A stretch of 64,000 nt of DNA, taken from contig NZ_CP008953.1 of NCBI RefSeq assembly GCF_000732925.1, positions 2,170,001 through 2,234,000 on the forward strand, read 5' to 3'. Made by a program: the position numbers and the translations under genes. The notes below the pieces were generated by a model. That model saw only the letters and a list, made by a program, of their open reading frames with translations, did no database searches and was not told the DNA's origin. This stretch comes from Amycolatopsis japonica. GTDB taxonomy: Bacteria > Actinomycetota > Actinomycetes > Mycobacteriales > Pseudonocardiaceae. Shown one piece after another: positions 46,764 through 55,117 of the stretch (the stretch's first letter is position 1; each line of letters opens with the position of its first letter).

Positions 46764-47780
46764 GTGACCACTGCCCCGGAGACCGTCGACATCCTCGCCG
46801 TGGCGCGTGACCAGGTCCTCGAGCGTGGTGTCGGGCTCGGCGAGGAGCAGATCCTCGAAGTCCTGCGGCTCGACGACGACCACCTGACGGACCTGCTGGC
46901 GCTGGCCCACGAGGTCCGGATGCGCTGGTGCGGCCCCGAGGTCGAGGTCGAGGGCATCATCAGCCTCAAGACCGGCGGCTGCCCGGAGGACTGCCACTTC
47001 TGCTCGCAGTCCGGCCGGTTCCCGACGCCGGTGCGGTCGGCGTGGCTGGATATCCCCGGCCTGGTCAAGGCCGCCCGCCAGACCGCCGAGACCGGCGCGA
47101 CCGAGTTCTGCATCGTCGCCGCCGTCCGCGGCCCCGACAAGCGGCTGCTCTCGCAGGTCCGCGAGGGGATCAAGGCCATCCGCGAGGACGGCAACGACAT
47201 CCAGATCGCCTGCTCGCTCGGCATGCTCACCCAGGAGCAGGTCGACGAGCTCGTCGAGATGGGCGTGCACCGCTACAACCACAACCTGGAGACCGCGCGC
47301 TCGCACTTCGCGAACGTCGTCACCACGCACACGTGGGAAGAGCGCTGGGAGACCCTGCGCATGATCCGCGAGGCGGGCATGGAGGTCTGCTGCGGCGGCA
47401 TCATCGGCATGGGGGAGAGCATCGAGCAGCGCGCCGAGTTCGCCGCGCAGCTGGCCGAGCTGAACCCGGACGAGTGCACGATGAACTTCCTCATCCCGCA
47501 GCCGGGCACGCCGTACGAGGGCTACGAGGTCGTCGAGGGCAAGGACGCGCTGCGCACCGTGGCCGCGTTCCGGCTCGCGATGCCCCGCCCGCTGCTCCGC
47601 TTCTCCGGCGGCCGTGAGCTGACCTTCGGCGACCTGGGTACCAAGCAGGGCATGCTCGGCGGTATCAACGCGATCATCGTCGGCAACTACCTGACCAACC
47701 TCGGCCGCCCGGCCACCGCGGATCTGGCGATGCTCGACGAGCTGAAGATGCCGGTGAAGGCGATCAGTGACGTCCTCTGA
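46764..47780 (+). CDS. bioB: Biotin synthase
   Basis: The 338-aa radical SAM enzyme has the CPEDCHFC motif (Cys73, 77, 80) for the [4Fe-4S] cluster. Family motifs [32 protein letters not shown] and an Arg in LRFSGGRE supply the auxiliary [2Fe-2S] cluster ligands. It inserts sulfur into dethiobiotin. GTG 46764 has CAGGAG 7 nt upstream. It overlaps the bsaP gene by 14 nt. Confidence 0.96.
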   Translation: MTTAPETVDILAVARDQVLERGVGLGEEQILEVLRLDDDHLTDLLALAHEVRMRWCGPEVEVEGIISLKTGGCPEDCHFCSQSGRFPTPVRSAWLDIPGLVKAARQTAETGATEFCIVAAVRGPDKRLLSQVREGIKAIREDGNDIQIACSLGMLTQEQVDELVEMGVHRYNHNLETARSHFANVVTTHTWEERWETLRMIREAGMEVCCGGIIGMGESIEQRAEFAAQLAELNPDECTMNFLIPQPGTPYEGYEVVEGKDALRTVAAFRLAMPRPLLRFSGGRELTFGDLGTKQGMLGGINAIIVGNYLTNLGRPATADLAMLDELKMPVKAISDVL

Positions 47781-47970
47781 CCCAGCGGCGTACTGCGTCC
47801 ACTGTGGACAGACGTCCGACGGTGGCGCGGAACATCCGGCCTGCCACAACCCCAGAACGGCACTCGAGCCGCCGCGGTACTGCACGTACTGCGCGCGGCG
47901 GATGGTCGTCCAGATCACCCCGGTCGGCTGGACGGCCCGATGCAGCCGTCACGGTGAACTCGCCGGCTGA
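47767..47970 (+). CDS. bsaP: Biotin synthase auxiliary protein, BsaP-type
   Basis: The 67-aa protein has six Cys (10, 13, 26, 39, 42, 59) in CVHC, HPAC, CTYC and ARC patterns, fitting a small Fe-S protein. A protein of this type encoded after bioB (Rv1590 position) is reported to be needed for biotin synthase in mycobacteria and corynebacteria. The start overlaps the 3' end of bioB by 14 nt, so it is co-translated. Confidence 0.85.
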   Translation: MTSSDPAAYCVHCGQTSDGGAEHPACHNPRTALEPPRYCTYCARRMVVQITPVGWTARCSRHGELAG

Positions 47971-47974
47971 CTTC

Positions 47975-47998
47975 CCGCATTTAGTCCTCTGAATGCGG
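47975..47998. repeat. Short palindrome CGCATTTAGTCCTCTGAATGCG
   Basis: A copy of the short AGGACTAAATGCG family, reversed, directly after bsaP; probably a terminator or insertion. Confidence 0.7.
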
Positions 47999-48017
47999 TA
48001 GTTGCACGCGCAAGCAT

Positions 48018-48039
48018 CGCGTTCAGAGGACGAAACGCG
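48018..48039. repeat. Short palindrome CGCGTTCAGAGGACGAAACGCG
   Basis: A second member of the short family, 20 bp after the first; the pair could itself fold together. Confidence 0.7.
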
Positions 48040-48120
48040 GGGCGATATGTGCCGGGTCGCGTGCGCAGGGGGCGTCATTGGTTACGCTCTGCACAAGCAG
48101 CTCGAGGGAGGAGTCCGGGG

Positions 48121-48726
48121 TTGGGCGAGACGACGGGTAAACCGGCGCACCTGTCTTCCAGCGTGCCCGACCCCTGGTCGGTGCCCGTACTGCCGAGGCC
48201 ACGCCGCCCGTTCCCCAAGGTCGTCGTCAAGGCCGATCTGCTGCCGGCGGTCAGCGTCCTGTCCACGGCGGGGCTGCTCGGCTTCCCGCTGGCCTGGCTG
48301 TGGGCGCGGCTGGCGCCGCCCCAGCGGATGCGGGTGATCAACGACCACGGCGGCCTCGCCCCGCTGGAGCTGGAGAGCTGGCACCGCTTCGACGACCTCG
48401 CCGTCTACGGTTTCCTCGCGCTCGGCGCCGGGCTGCTGATCGGCATCGTGACCTGGCTGCTGCGGGAACGCCGCGGGCCGGTCGTGCTGATCGCCGCGAC
48501 CGGCGGCGCGACCCTCGCGGGCTGGCTGGGGACCACGATGGGCGTCTCGTTCGCCAACGGCCGCTACGAGATCGGCGCGGCGCCCGCCGTCGGCGACGTC
48601 ATCGCGAAGGCGCCGCAGATCGAATCCCCGTGGATCATGCTCGCCGCGCCGTTGATGACGACGCTGGCGTACACGCTGCTGACCGCGTGGAACGGACGGG
48701 AAGACCTGGGTCGCCGCCTCGGCTGA
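48121..48726 (+). CDS. DUF2567 membrane protein
   Basis: The 201-aa protein has four hydrophobic segments (about 40-58, 92-112, 121-141, 168-187) and matches the DUF2567 family, whose mycobacterial member (Rv1591) also follows the bioB auxiliary gene. TTG 48121 is chosen because GGGAGGAG lies 8 nt upstream. Function unknown; a link to biotin metabolism is suggested only by conserved neighbourhood. Confidence 0.8.
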   Translation: MGETTGKPAHLSSSVPDPWSVPVLPRPRRPFPKVVVKADLLPAVSVLSTAGLLGFPLAWLWARLAPPQRMRVINDHGGLAPLELESWHRFDDLAVYGFLALGAGLLIGIVTWLLRERRGPVVLIAATGGATLAGWLGTTMGVSFANGRYEIGAAPAVGDVIAKAPQIESPWIMLAAPLMTTLAYTLLTAWNGREDLGRRLG

Positions 48727-48774
48727 CGAAATTCCTCTAGGGTGGGGCAGGACACATCTCTAGGGGGCTTTCTC

Positions 48775-49833
48775 TTGACCGACGACATCGAGGTTTCCCG
48801 GCACAACGCCGTCCGCTTCCCAGGTATCAGCCCGCGCGCGTACGAACACCCCGTCGACCGCGGCGCACTGGCCACCCTGCGCGCCGTTCCGGGGTTCGCG
48901 CAGGTCGTGAAGGCGGTTTCAGGCTTCTACGCCGAACGCGGCGAGCGGCTCATGGCGCTCGCGTCCGCGATCCGGGTCGGCCCGAAGCAGTATCCGGAAC
49001 TGGACAAGCTGCGCAACGAATGCGCCGAAACACTCGACCTCGACCGCGTGCCGAATCTGTTCGTCGCCCGCAGTCCCGAGGTCAACGCGCAGACGATCGG
49101 GATGGACGAGCCGTTCATCGTGCTCAACACCGCGGCCGTCGAGGCGATGGACCTCGCGTCGCTGCGGTTCGTGATCGGGCACGAGATGGGGCACGTGCTG
49201 TCCGGGCACGCGGTGTACCGCACGATCATGATCCGGCTGATCGGCCTGCAGATGTCGATGTCGTGGACGCCGGTGAGCGCCATCGGCATCCGCGTCGTCA
49301 TCGCGGCGCTGCGCGAGTGGTACCGCAAGGCCGAACTGTCCTGCGACCGCGCCGGGCTGCTGTGCTCGCAGGACCCGACGGCGGCGTTGCGTTCGCAGAT
49401 CCTGGTCGCGGGCGGGATCGACCCGTCGAAGATCGACATTCCGGCGTTCCTGCAGCAGGCGTCGGAGTACGAGTCGGTCGACGACATCCGCGACAGCTAC
49501 CTGAAGCTGCGTTACGTCGAGACGATGTCGCATCCGCTGGCCGTCGTGCGTGCCGCCCAGTTGCAGAAATGGGCGGCGTCCGAGGAGTACCGGGGGATCC
49601 TGGCCGGCGAGTACCCACGCCGTGACGAGGACGCGCCTTCGTCCACCTGGACCGACGACCTGAAGTCGGCCGCGAAGTCGTACAAGGACTCCTGGAACAG
49701 CTCGACCGACCCGCTGACGAAGGTGTTCAGCGACGTCGGCGAGGCGGTGTCCGGGGCGGCGGGCAAGGTGTGGAGCAAGTTCGGTACCGGCAACGGGTCG
49801 GACGAGGGGTCTTCGTCGGAGCCGGGCAAGTAG
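48775..49833 (+). CDS. M48-family zinc metallopeptidase
   Basis: The 352-aa protein has the HEMGH zinc motif (136-140) within LRFVIGHEMGHVLSGH and the third ligand region KAELSCDRAGLL. Hydrophobic segments near 150-180 flank the active site, and the C-terminal third is a polar, Ser-rich tail. It is a membrane-associated protease of the HtpX/Ste24 group, probably in envelope quality control. The TTG start has GGGGG upstream. Confidence 0.85.
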   Translation: MTDDIEVSRHNAVRFPGISPRAYEHPVDRGALATLRAVPGFAQVVKAVSGFYAERGERLMALASAIRVGPKQYPELDKLRNECAETLDLDRVPNLFVARSPEVNAQTIGMDEPFIVLNTAAVEAMDLASLRFVIGHEMGHVLSGHAVYRTIMIRLIGLQMSMSWTPVSAIGIRVVIAALREWYRKAELSCDRAGLLCSQDPTAALRSQILVAGGIDPSKIDIPAFLQQASEYESVDDIRDSYLKLRYVETMSHPLAVVRAAQLQKWAASEEYRGILAGEYPRRDEDAPSSTWTDDLKSAAKSYKDSWNSSTDPLTKVFSDVGEAVSGAAGKVWSKFGTGNGSDEGSSSEPGK

Positions 49834-49845
49834 CGCTTCGCGAGT

Positions 49846-49898
49846 GCTATGAAAGGTCCTTTCCTTGCAAATTTTGCAAGGAAAGGACCTTTCATAGC
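49846..49898. repeat. Near-perfect palindrome, second copy of the 22808 family
   Basis: Arms of 26 bp surround a single T. It differs from 22808-22862 by CTATG instead of CCATG in the left arm and by the complementary change in the right arm, so pairing is preserved. It follows the M48 peptidase stop. Confidence 0.9.
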
Positions 49899-49920
49899 GT
49901 CAGGGGCAGGGGAGGGCGGG

Positions 49921-50000
49921 CTGAAGGGGACTTTCACCGCGCCTCGTGTGGTGAGGGGAGCTTTCGTCGCGTGGCATGCGGGGAAAGCGTCCTTCACCCC
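49921..50000. repeat. Degenerate CTGAAGGGGACTTTCACCGC repeat region
   Basis: CTGAAGGGGACTTTC, GAGGGGAGCTTTC and GGGGAAAGCGTCCTTCAC are related, partly inverted blocks resembling those at 14516-14588. No gene is seen here. Confidence 0.5.
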
Positions 50001-50013
50001 TCCCCGGAGGGGC

Positions 50014-50730
50014 TCAGTTCAGGTTCGAGGGGCGCGTGAACTCGCCGAGTTCCCCCGGCGGCATCGGGACCGCGCCCAGTGTGCTCAGGAACCCGGCCTC
50101 CCGCGTCAGCAGGCGGCACGCGATCCGCAGCCGCCGCAGCGGGTTCGTCTCCTCCAGCAGGCGCTGCCGGTCCTCCAGCGGGAGCAGGCAGTCGGCGGTG
50201 AGCCGGTAGGCGAGCGCCGCGATGTCGCCGTCTTCGGGCGGGGTGGTCCAGTCTTCGTCGTTCCAGGCGGACTCGCAGTAGCGCCGGTGCGCGGCCTTCG
50301 CGACGTCGGCGAGCCTGGTCACGGTGTCGCCGTGCACCGTGGCGACGCGGTCGTCGGGCACCCATTCGACCGAGCCGATCAGGTACGGCGCGGAAACACG
50401 GTCGATCTCCAGCAGCCGGAACCGGCGCCGCGCGGTGGTGACGACGTCGAATCTGCCGTCCGGCAGCCGTTTCGCCTCGCGCAACACCGTGCTGCAGCCG
50501 AATTCGTGGACGTGTTCGGGCCCGCTGACCTCCCTGATCATCGCCGAACGCAGCGCGACTACCCCGAACTCGCGGTCCGGGACGACTTCGGCGACGAGGT
50601 CGGCCATCAGCTGCCGGTACCGCGGTTCGAAGATGTGCAACGGAAGGTGTGTTCCGGGCAGAAGCACGGTCTGTAGCGGGAACAGCGGCAAGATCGCCTT
50701 CCCGGTGGACTCCTCGCTCGGCTCGGTCAC
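50014..50730 (-). CDS. LON-substrate-binding-domain protein
   Basis: The 238-aa protein has the N-terminal Lon-like fold (ILPLFPLQTVLLPGTHLPLH, IFEPRYRQLMADLV, then GRFDVVTTARRRFRLLEID) and a helical C-terminal part, without ATPase or protease domains. Such proteins may bind unfolded substrates or act as E3-like adaptors; function unknown. GTG 50730 has TACCTT 6 nt upstream and no ribosome site, so it is probably leaderless. Confidence 0.85.
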   Translation of the reverse strand: MTEPSEESTGKAILPLFPLQTVLLPGTHLPLHIFEPRYRQLMADLVAEVVPDREFGVVALRSAMIREVSGPEHVHEFGCSTVLREAKRLPDGRFDVVTTARRRFRLLEIDRVSAPYLIGSVEWVPDDRVATVHGDTVTRLADVAKAAHRRYCESAWNDEDWTTPPEDGDIAALAYRLTADCLLPLEDRQRLLEETNPLRRLRIACRLLTREAGFLSTLGAVPMPPGELGEFTRPSNLN

Positions 50731-50736
50731 CCGTTC

Positions 50737-50742
50737 AAGGTA
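50737..50742 (-). promoter_or_regulatory. -10 box for the leaderless LON-domain gene
   Basis: TACCTT on the minus strand fits TAnnnT and ends 6 nt before the GTG start. Confidence 0.4.
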
Positions 50743-50770
50743 CGGGGACCGGGAGGACTTCGCAGGACGG

Positions 50771-51469
50771 TCACTTCCCGGTGGGCGGACGGAACACCGC
50801 GAACGGGTCGGTGATCTGCATCCCCTTGCCCGCGAAGGAGAACAGCGCCGCCGGACGGCCGCCGCTGCGCCCGGGCGGAGCGGTGTGGCCGGTGGGCAGG
50901 AGCAGCCCGCGCCGGGACAGCACACGCTGCAGGTTCGTCGCGGAGACGCGGTAACCCAGCGCAGCCGAGTACAGCCTCCGCAAAGCCGAAACGGTGAACT
51001 CTTCCGGGGCGAGGGCGAAGCCGAGGTTCGTGTAGCAGAGCTTCGAGCGGAGCCGGTCCCGCGCGCGCAGGACGATGGACTCGTGGTCGAACGCCGTCCG
51101 GGGGAGCTCGGAAACGTCGTGCCACTCGGTGTCTTCGGGGATCTCGGGGTCCACATCGGACGGTACGAGGCCGAGGAACGCCGTCGCGACGACGCGGGGG
51201 CCCGGCACCCGGTCCGGCGCGCTGAAGACCGCCAATTGCTCCACATGCTTCAGCTGGCGTACGTCGACCTTCTCCGCGAGCTGCCGCCGGATGGACGCCT
51301 CGACGTCTTCATCCGGGCGAAGCCTGCCGCCGGGAAGGGACCAGCGACCCAGGTGCGGATCGAGCGCGCGCCGCCACAGCAGGACCCGGAGTGTGTCCGA
51401 GCGCACTTGAAGGACCGCTCCCAAGACCTCGTGGGCGAGGGGGGTCTGGGTGTTAAGATGACTTCGCAC
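50771..51469 (-). CDS. nrtR: NrtR-type Nudix regulator of NAD synthesis
   Basis: The 232-aa protein has an N-terminal Nudix-like domain ([36 protein letters not shown]) in which the REx2EEx core is altered ([12 protein letters not shown]), as in NrtR repressors. A C-terminal winged helix ([20 protein letters not shown]) follows. NrtR senses ADP-ribose or NAD-derived ligands and represses NAD biosynthesis genes. It is divergent from nadABC, and its GTG lies 8 nt from a TATAAT box, so its transcript is nearly leaderless. Confidence 0.9.
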   Translation of the reverse strand: MRSHLNTQTPLAHEVLGAVLQVRSDTLRVLLWRRALDPHLGRWSLPGGRLRPDEDVEASIRRQLAEKVDVRQLKHVEQLAVFSAPDRVPGPRVVATAFLGLVPSDVDPEIPEDTEWHDVSELPRTAFDHESIVLRARDRLRSKLCYTNLGFALAPEEFTVSALRRLYSAALGYRVSATNLQRVLSRRGLLLPTGHTAPPGRSGGRPAALFSFAGKGMQITDPFAVFRPPTGK

Positions 51470-51495
51470 GGTTTTCGATTATAAGGCGAAAACCG
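51469..51495. promoter_or_regulatory. NrtR operator overlapping both divergent promoters
   Basis: Exact 9-bp arms CGGTTTTCG (51469-51477) and CGAAAACCG (51487-51495) flank a 9-nt A/T-rich spacer. The spacer holds TATAAT for nrtR (minus strand, 51478-51483) and an overlapping TATAAG for nadA (plus strand, 51480-51485). A repressor bound here would block both promoters. Confidence 0.65.
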
Positions 51496-51521
51496 GAGAC
51501 AGGTCCAGGAGGGCCAGAACG

Positions 51522-52532
51522 ATGACGAGCACTCTGCAGAACGACTTGACCCCGTACGGTGGCGTGGTCGCCGACGCGGCTTGGGCGGAGGAGGTGCGCA
51601 GCCTCGCGCGCAAACGCGACGCCGTCCTGCTCGCGCACAACTACCAGGTCCCCGAGATCCAGGACATCGCCGATTTCACCGGCGACTCCCTCGCGCTCAG
51701 CCGTATCGCGGCGAGCAGTGACGCGTCCACCATCGTCTTCTGCGGCGTGCACTTCATGGCCGAGACGGCGAAGATCCTGGCGCCGGAGAAGACGGTCCTG
51801 ATCCCGGACGCGCGGGCGGGCTGCTCGCTGGCGGACTCGATCACCGGCGACCAGCTCCGTGCCTGGAAGGCCGAGCACCCCGGCGCGGTCGTCGTGTCGT
51901 ACGTGAACACCACGGCCGAGGTCAAGGCGGAGACCGACATCTGCTGCACGTCGTCGAACGCCGTTGACGTCGTCGCCTCCATCCCCGCTGACCAGGAAGT
52001 TCTCTTCCTGCCGGACCAGTTCCTCGGCGCGCACGTCAAACGCGTGACCGGCCGGGAGAACATGCACATCTGGGCCGGGGAGTGCCACGTGCACGCCGGG
52101 ATCAACGGCGCCGAGCTGGCCGAGCGGGCCTCGGAGAACCCGGACGCCGACCTGTTCATCCACCCGGAATGCGGCTGCGCGACCTCGGCGCTGTACCTGG
52201 CGGGCGAGGGTGCCGTCGCCCCTGAGCGGGTCAAGATCCTCTCGACCGGCGACATGGTCCACGCCGCCCGTGACACCAAGGCGAAGTCGGTCCTCGTGGC
52301 CACCGAGATCGGGATGATCCACCAGCTGCGCAAGGCCGCGCCGGAGATCGACTTCCGCGCGGTGAACGACCGGGCGTCCTGCCGGTACATGAAGATGATC
52401 ACGCCGGCCGCCCTGCTGCGGTCGCTGCGCGAGGGAGCCGACGAGGTCCACGTCGACGCCGAAACCGCCGCCCGTGCCCGCGCTTCCGTGCAGCGCATGA
52501 TCGAGATCGGGCAGCCTGGCGGCGGAGAATGA
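51522..52532 (+). CDS. nadA: Quinolinate synthase
   Basis: The 336-aa protein condenses iminoaspartate with dihydroxyacetone phosphate. Family features are [20 protein letters not shown], the Cys of [16 protein letters not shown], the CCTSSNAV segment and the Cys of [10 protein letters not shown], three Cys ligating the [4Fe-4S] cluster. The ATG follows AGGAGGG. First gene of nadABC. Confidence 0.95.
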   Translation: MTSTLQNDLTPYGGVVADAAWAEEVRSLARKRDAVLLAHNYQVPEIQDIADFTGDSLALSRIAASSDASTIVFCGVHFMAETAKILAPEKTVLIPDARAGCSLADSITGDQLRAWKAEHPGAVVVSYVNTTAEVKAETDICCTSSNAVDVVASIPADQEVLFLPDQFLGAHVKRVTGRENMHIWAGECHVHAGINGAELAERASENPDADLFIHPECGCATSALYLAGEGAVAPERVKILSTGDMVHAARDTKAKSVLVATEIGMIHQLRKAAPEIDFRAVNDRASCRYMKMITPAALLRSLREGADEVHVDAETAARARASVQRMIEIGQPGGGE

Positions 52533-54184
52533 CCGACCCGGTTACCGCTCTCCAGGCGAAAACCCACCCGGTCTGGGAGGCCGCCGCTGATCTCGTGGTG
52601 ATCGGCAGCGGGGTGGCCGGGCTCACCGCCGCGCTGCGCGCGCAGGAGCTCGGCCTGCACGTCCTGGTGGTCACCAAGGCGACGGTCTCCGACGGCAACA
52701 CCCGCTGGGCGCAGGGCGGTATCGCGGTCGTGCTGGAGGGCGAGCACGAGCGGGGCGATTCGGTCGGCAAGCACGCCGAGGACACGCTCACCGCTGGTGC
52801 CGGGCTCTGCGACGAGGACGCCGTCCGGTCGATCATCGCCGGCGGCCCGGCCGCGGTGGCCCGGCTGCGGGCCGAGGGGGCGCGCTTCGACCCCGCGGCA
52901 GAAGGGCGGCCCGAACTGGCCCGCACCCGGGAAGGCGGGCACAGCGCGTTCCGCGTCATCCACGCGGGTGGCGACGCGACCGGCGCCGAGGTCGAGCGGA
53001 CGCTGGTCGCGACGGCCGGAGGACGGCGGATCCCGGTGCTGGAGCACCACATCGCCGTCGACGCGATCCGCACGCCCGCGGGCGAGGTCGTCGGGGTGAC
53101 CGTCCTGGACCACAACGGTGTGCCCGGTGTCGTCCGGGCGCCCGCGGTGCTGCTGGCCAGCGGCGGACTGGGGCAGCTTTATCAGGCGACGTCCAATCCG
53201 GAACTCGCCACGGGGGACGGGTTGGCGCTGGCGTTGCGCGCGGGAGCGCAGGTCGCGGACGTGGAGTTCGTCCAGTTCCACCCGACGGTCCTGTTTACGC
53301 CCGGCGCGCGTGGCCGGCTCCCGCTGGTCACCGAGGCGGTACGCGGCGAGGGCGCGACCCTGCACGACGCGACGGGTGCCTCGGTGATGCGCGGGGTCCA
53401 CCCGCTCGGGGATCTCGCGCCCCGGGATGTCGTTTCCGCGGCCATCACGCGCCGCATGGTGCAGGCGCCCGGCGGTGTCGACGACCACGTCTTCCTCGAC
53501 GCCACCGGGATTTCCGGCTTCGCCAAAAGGTTCCCGACCGTGCACGCGGCGTGCGCGGCGATCGGTCTGGACCCGGCGAAGGAGCCGATCCCGGTCACGC
53601 CCGCAGCGCATTTCGCGTGCGGCGGTGTGGTGACCACTGTGGACGGACGGTCCGGTGTTCGCGGTCTCTACGCCGCGGGCGAGGTCGCGAGGACGGGTCT
53701 GCACGGCGCGAACCGCTTGGCCTCCAACAGTTTGCTCGAAGGCCTCGTGGTCGGGCGGCGGGTGGCCGACGCGATCGCCGCCGATTTCGCCATCGGGCGG
53801 CTGGCCGATCCGCGTCGCGGTGTGCTCGCGCCTCCGGTGCAGGCGCCGGTGGCCGACCGTGACGCGTTGCAGCGGGCGATGAGCCGGTACGCCGCCATCG
53901 GCCGCGACGCCGAAGGGTTGTCGGTCGTCGGTTCGGTGCTGGATCTTTCGGTCGTCGAGAGTCCTTTGTGGACGCCTCGGATCGTCGAGGACGCGGCGCT
54001 CACCCTGGTGGCGGAGGCCTTGGTCGCGGCGGCCGCGCGCCGGACGGAATCCCGCGGCTGTCACGTACGGACCGATTTCCCCGAACGCGACGACGACAGC
54101 TGGCAGCGCGGTCAGCTCATCCGGCTCAGCCCGTCGGGGCAGCCGGTACTGGCCGATCCGATCGCCTTGGAGGGTGTGGCATGA
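52529..54184 (+). CDS. nadB: L-aspartate oxidase
   Basis: The 551-aa flavoprotein of the succinate dehydrogenase/fumarate reductase type has an FAD loop ([17 protein letters not shown]), the [12 protein letters not shown] stretch, VQFHPTVLF, and [20 protein letters not shown]. It oxidises aspartate to iminoaspartate for NadA. Its start overlaps the nadA stop and its stop the nadC start (ATGA in both). Confidence 0.95.
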   Translation: MTDPVTALQAKTHPVWEAAADLVVIGSGVAGLTAALRAQELGLHVLVVTKATVSDGNTRWAQGGIAVVLEGEHERGDSVGKHAEDTLTAGAGLCDEDAVRSIIAGGPAAVARLRAEGARFDPAAEGRPELARTREGGHSAFRVIHAGGDATGAEVERTLVATAGGRRIPVLEHHIAVDAIRTPAGEVVGVTVLDHNGVPGVVRAPAVLLASGGLGQLYQATSNPELATGDGLALALRAGAQVADVEFVQFHPTVLFTPGARGRLPLVTEAVRGEGATLHDATGASVMRGVHPLGDLAPRDVVSAAITRRMVQAPGGVDDHVFLDATGISGFAKRFPTVHAACAAIGLDPAKEPIPVTPAAHFACGGVVTTVDGRSGVRGLYAAGEVARTGLHGANRLASNSLLEGLVVGRRVADAIAADFAIGRLADPRRGVLAPPVQAPVADRDALQRAMSRYAAIGRDAEGLSVVGSVLDLSVVESPLWTPRIVEDAALTLVAEALVAAAARRTESRGCHVRTDFPERDDDSWQRGQLIRLSPSGQPVLADPIALEGVA

Positions 54185-55071
54185 GCGAATTCTCCCCGTG
54201 GGTCGTCAAGGCGCTGGCCGATCACGGCCTCGACGTCGCCGACGTGCAGCGCGTCGTCACGACGGCACTGGCCGAGGATCTGCGATACGGGCCCGACGCG
54301 ACGACGAACGCCACCGTGCCCGAATCCGCGCGTGCGCTGGCCGAACTCACGCCGAGGACGGCCGGGGTGGTCGCCGGGATCCCGGTGGCGCTGGCGGTGT
54401 TCGACGTCGTGCTCGGTTCGAGCCTGGAGATCCTGGCCGCCCGTGACGACGGCGACCGGCTGACCGCCGGTGAGCCCGCACTGGTCGTGCGCGGTCCGGT
54501 GCGGGGCCTGCTCACCGCCGAACGCACCGCGCTGAACCTGCTGTGTCACCTGTCCGGCATCGCCACCGCGACCGCCGCCTGGGTGGCCGCGGTGGAGGGA
54601 ACCGGTTGCCGGGTCAGGGATTCCCGCAAGACGCTGCCCGGGCTGCGGTTGCTGGAGAAGTACGCCGTCCGCGCGGGCGGCGGGGTGAACCACCGGCTGG
54701 GGCTCGGCGACGCGGTGCTGATCAAGGACAACCACGTGGTCGCCGCCGGTTCGGTGACCGCCGCGCTCGCCGCCGCGCGCGAGCACGCGCCCGAACTGCA
54801 CTGCGAGGTCGAGGTCGACGACCTCGCGCAGCTGGAGGAGGCGCTCACCGCGGGCGCCGACGAGGTGCTGCTGGACAACTTCACGCCCGACGAATGCGCG
54901 AAAGCGGTCGACCGGCGTGACGAGGTTTCCCCGAAGACCCGCCTGGAATCCTCGGGTGGTCTGCGGCTCGACGTCGCGCGGGCGTACGCGGAGTCCGGTG
55001 TGGACTTCCTCGCCGTCGGGGCGCTCACGCATTCCTCACCCGCACTCGACCTCGGGATGGACCTGCGCTGA
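54181..55071 (+). CDS. nadC: Nicotinate-nucleotide pyrophosphorylase (carboxylating)
   Basis: The 296-aa type II phosphoribosyltransferase has the NLLCHLSGIAT and DSRKTLPGLRLLEKYAVRAG motifs with active-site Arg and Lys, and VLIKDNHVVAAG. It converts quinolinate and PRPP to nicotinate mononucleotide and CO2. Last gene of nadABC, 46 nt before the mycosin-like gene. Confidence 0.95.
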   Translation: MSEFSPWVVKALADHGLDVADVQRVVTTALAEDLRYGPDATTNATVPESARALAELTPRTAGVVAGIPVALAVFDVVLGSSLEILAARDDGDRLTAGEPALVVRGPVRGLLTAERTALNLLCHLSGIATATAAWVAAVEGTGCRVRDSRKTLPGLRLLEKYAVRAGGGVNHRLGLGDAVLIKDNHVVAAGSVTAALAAAREHAPELHCEVEVDDLAQLEEALTAGADEVLLDNFTPDECAKAVDRRDEVSPKTRLESSGGLRLDVARAYAESGVDFLAVGALTHSSPALDLGMDLR

Positions 55072-55084
55072 CCTCCGGCACTAG

Positions 55085-55109
55085 AATTCCCTTGTGTGAC
55101 AAGGGGATT
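55085..55109. promoter_or_regulatory. Inverted repeat in front of the mycosin-like gene
   Basis: CCCTTGT-GTG-ACAAGGG (55089-55105) extends to 11-bp arms with one mismatch and overlaps TAGAAT (55082-55087), a -10-like box. It could be an operator controlling this gene. Confidence 0.4.
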
Positions 55110-55117
55110 CTGGAGGA

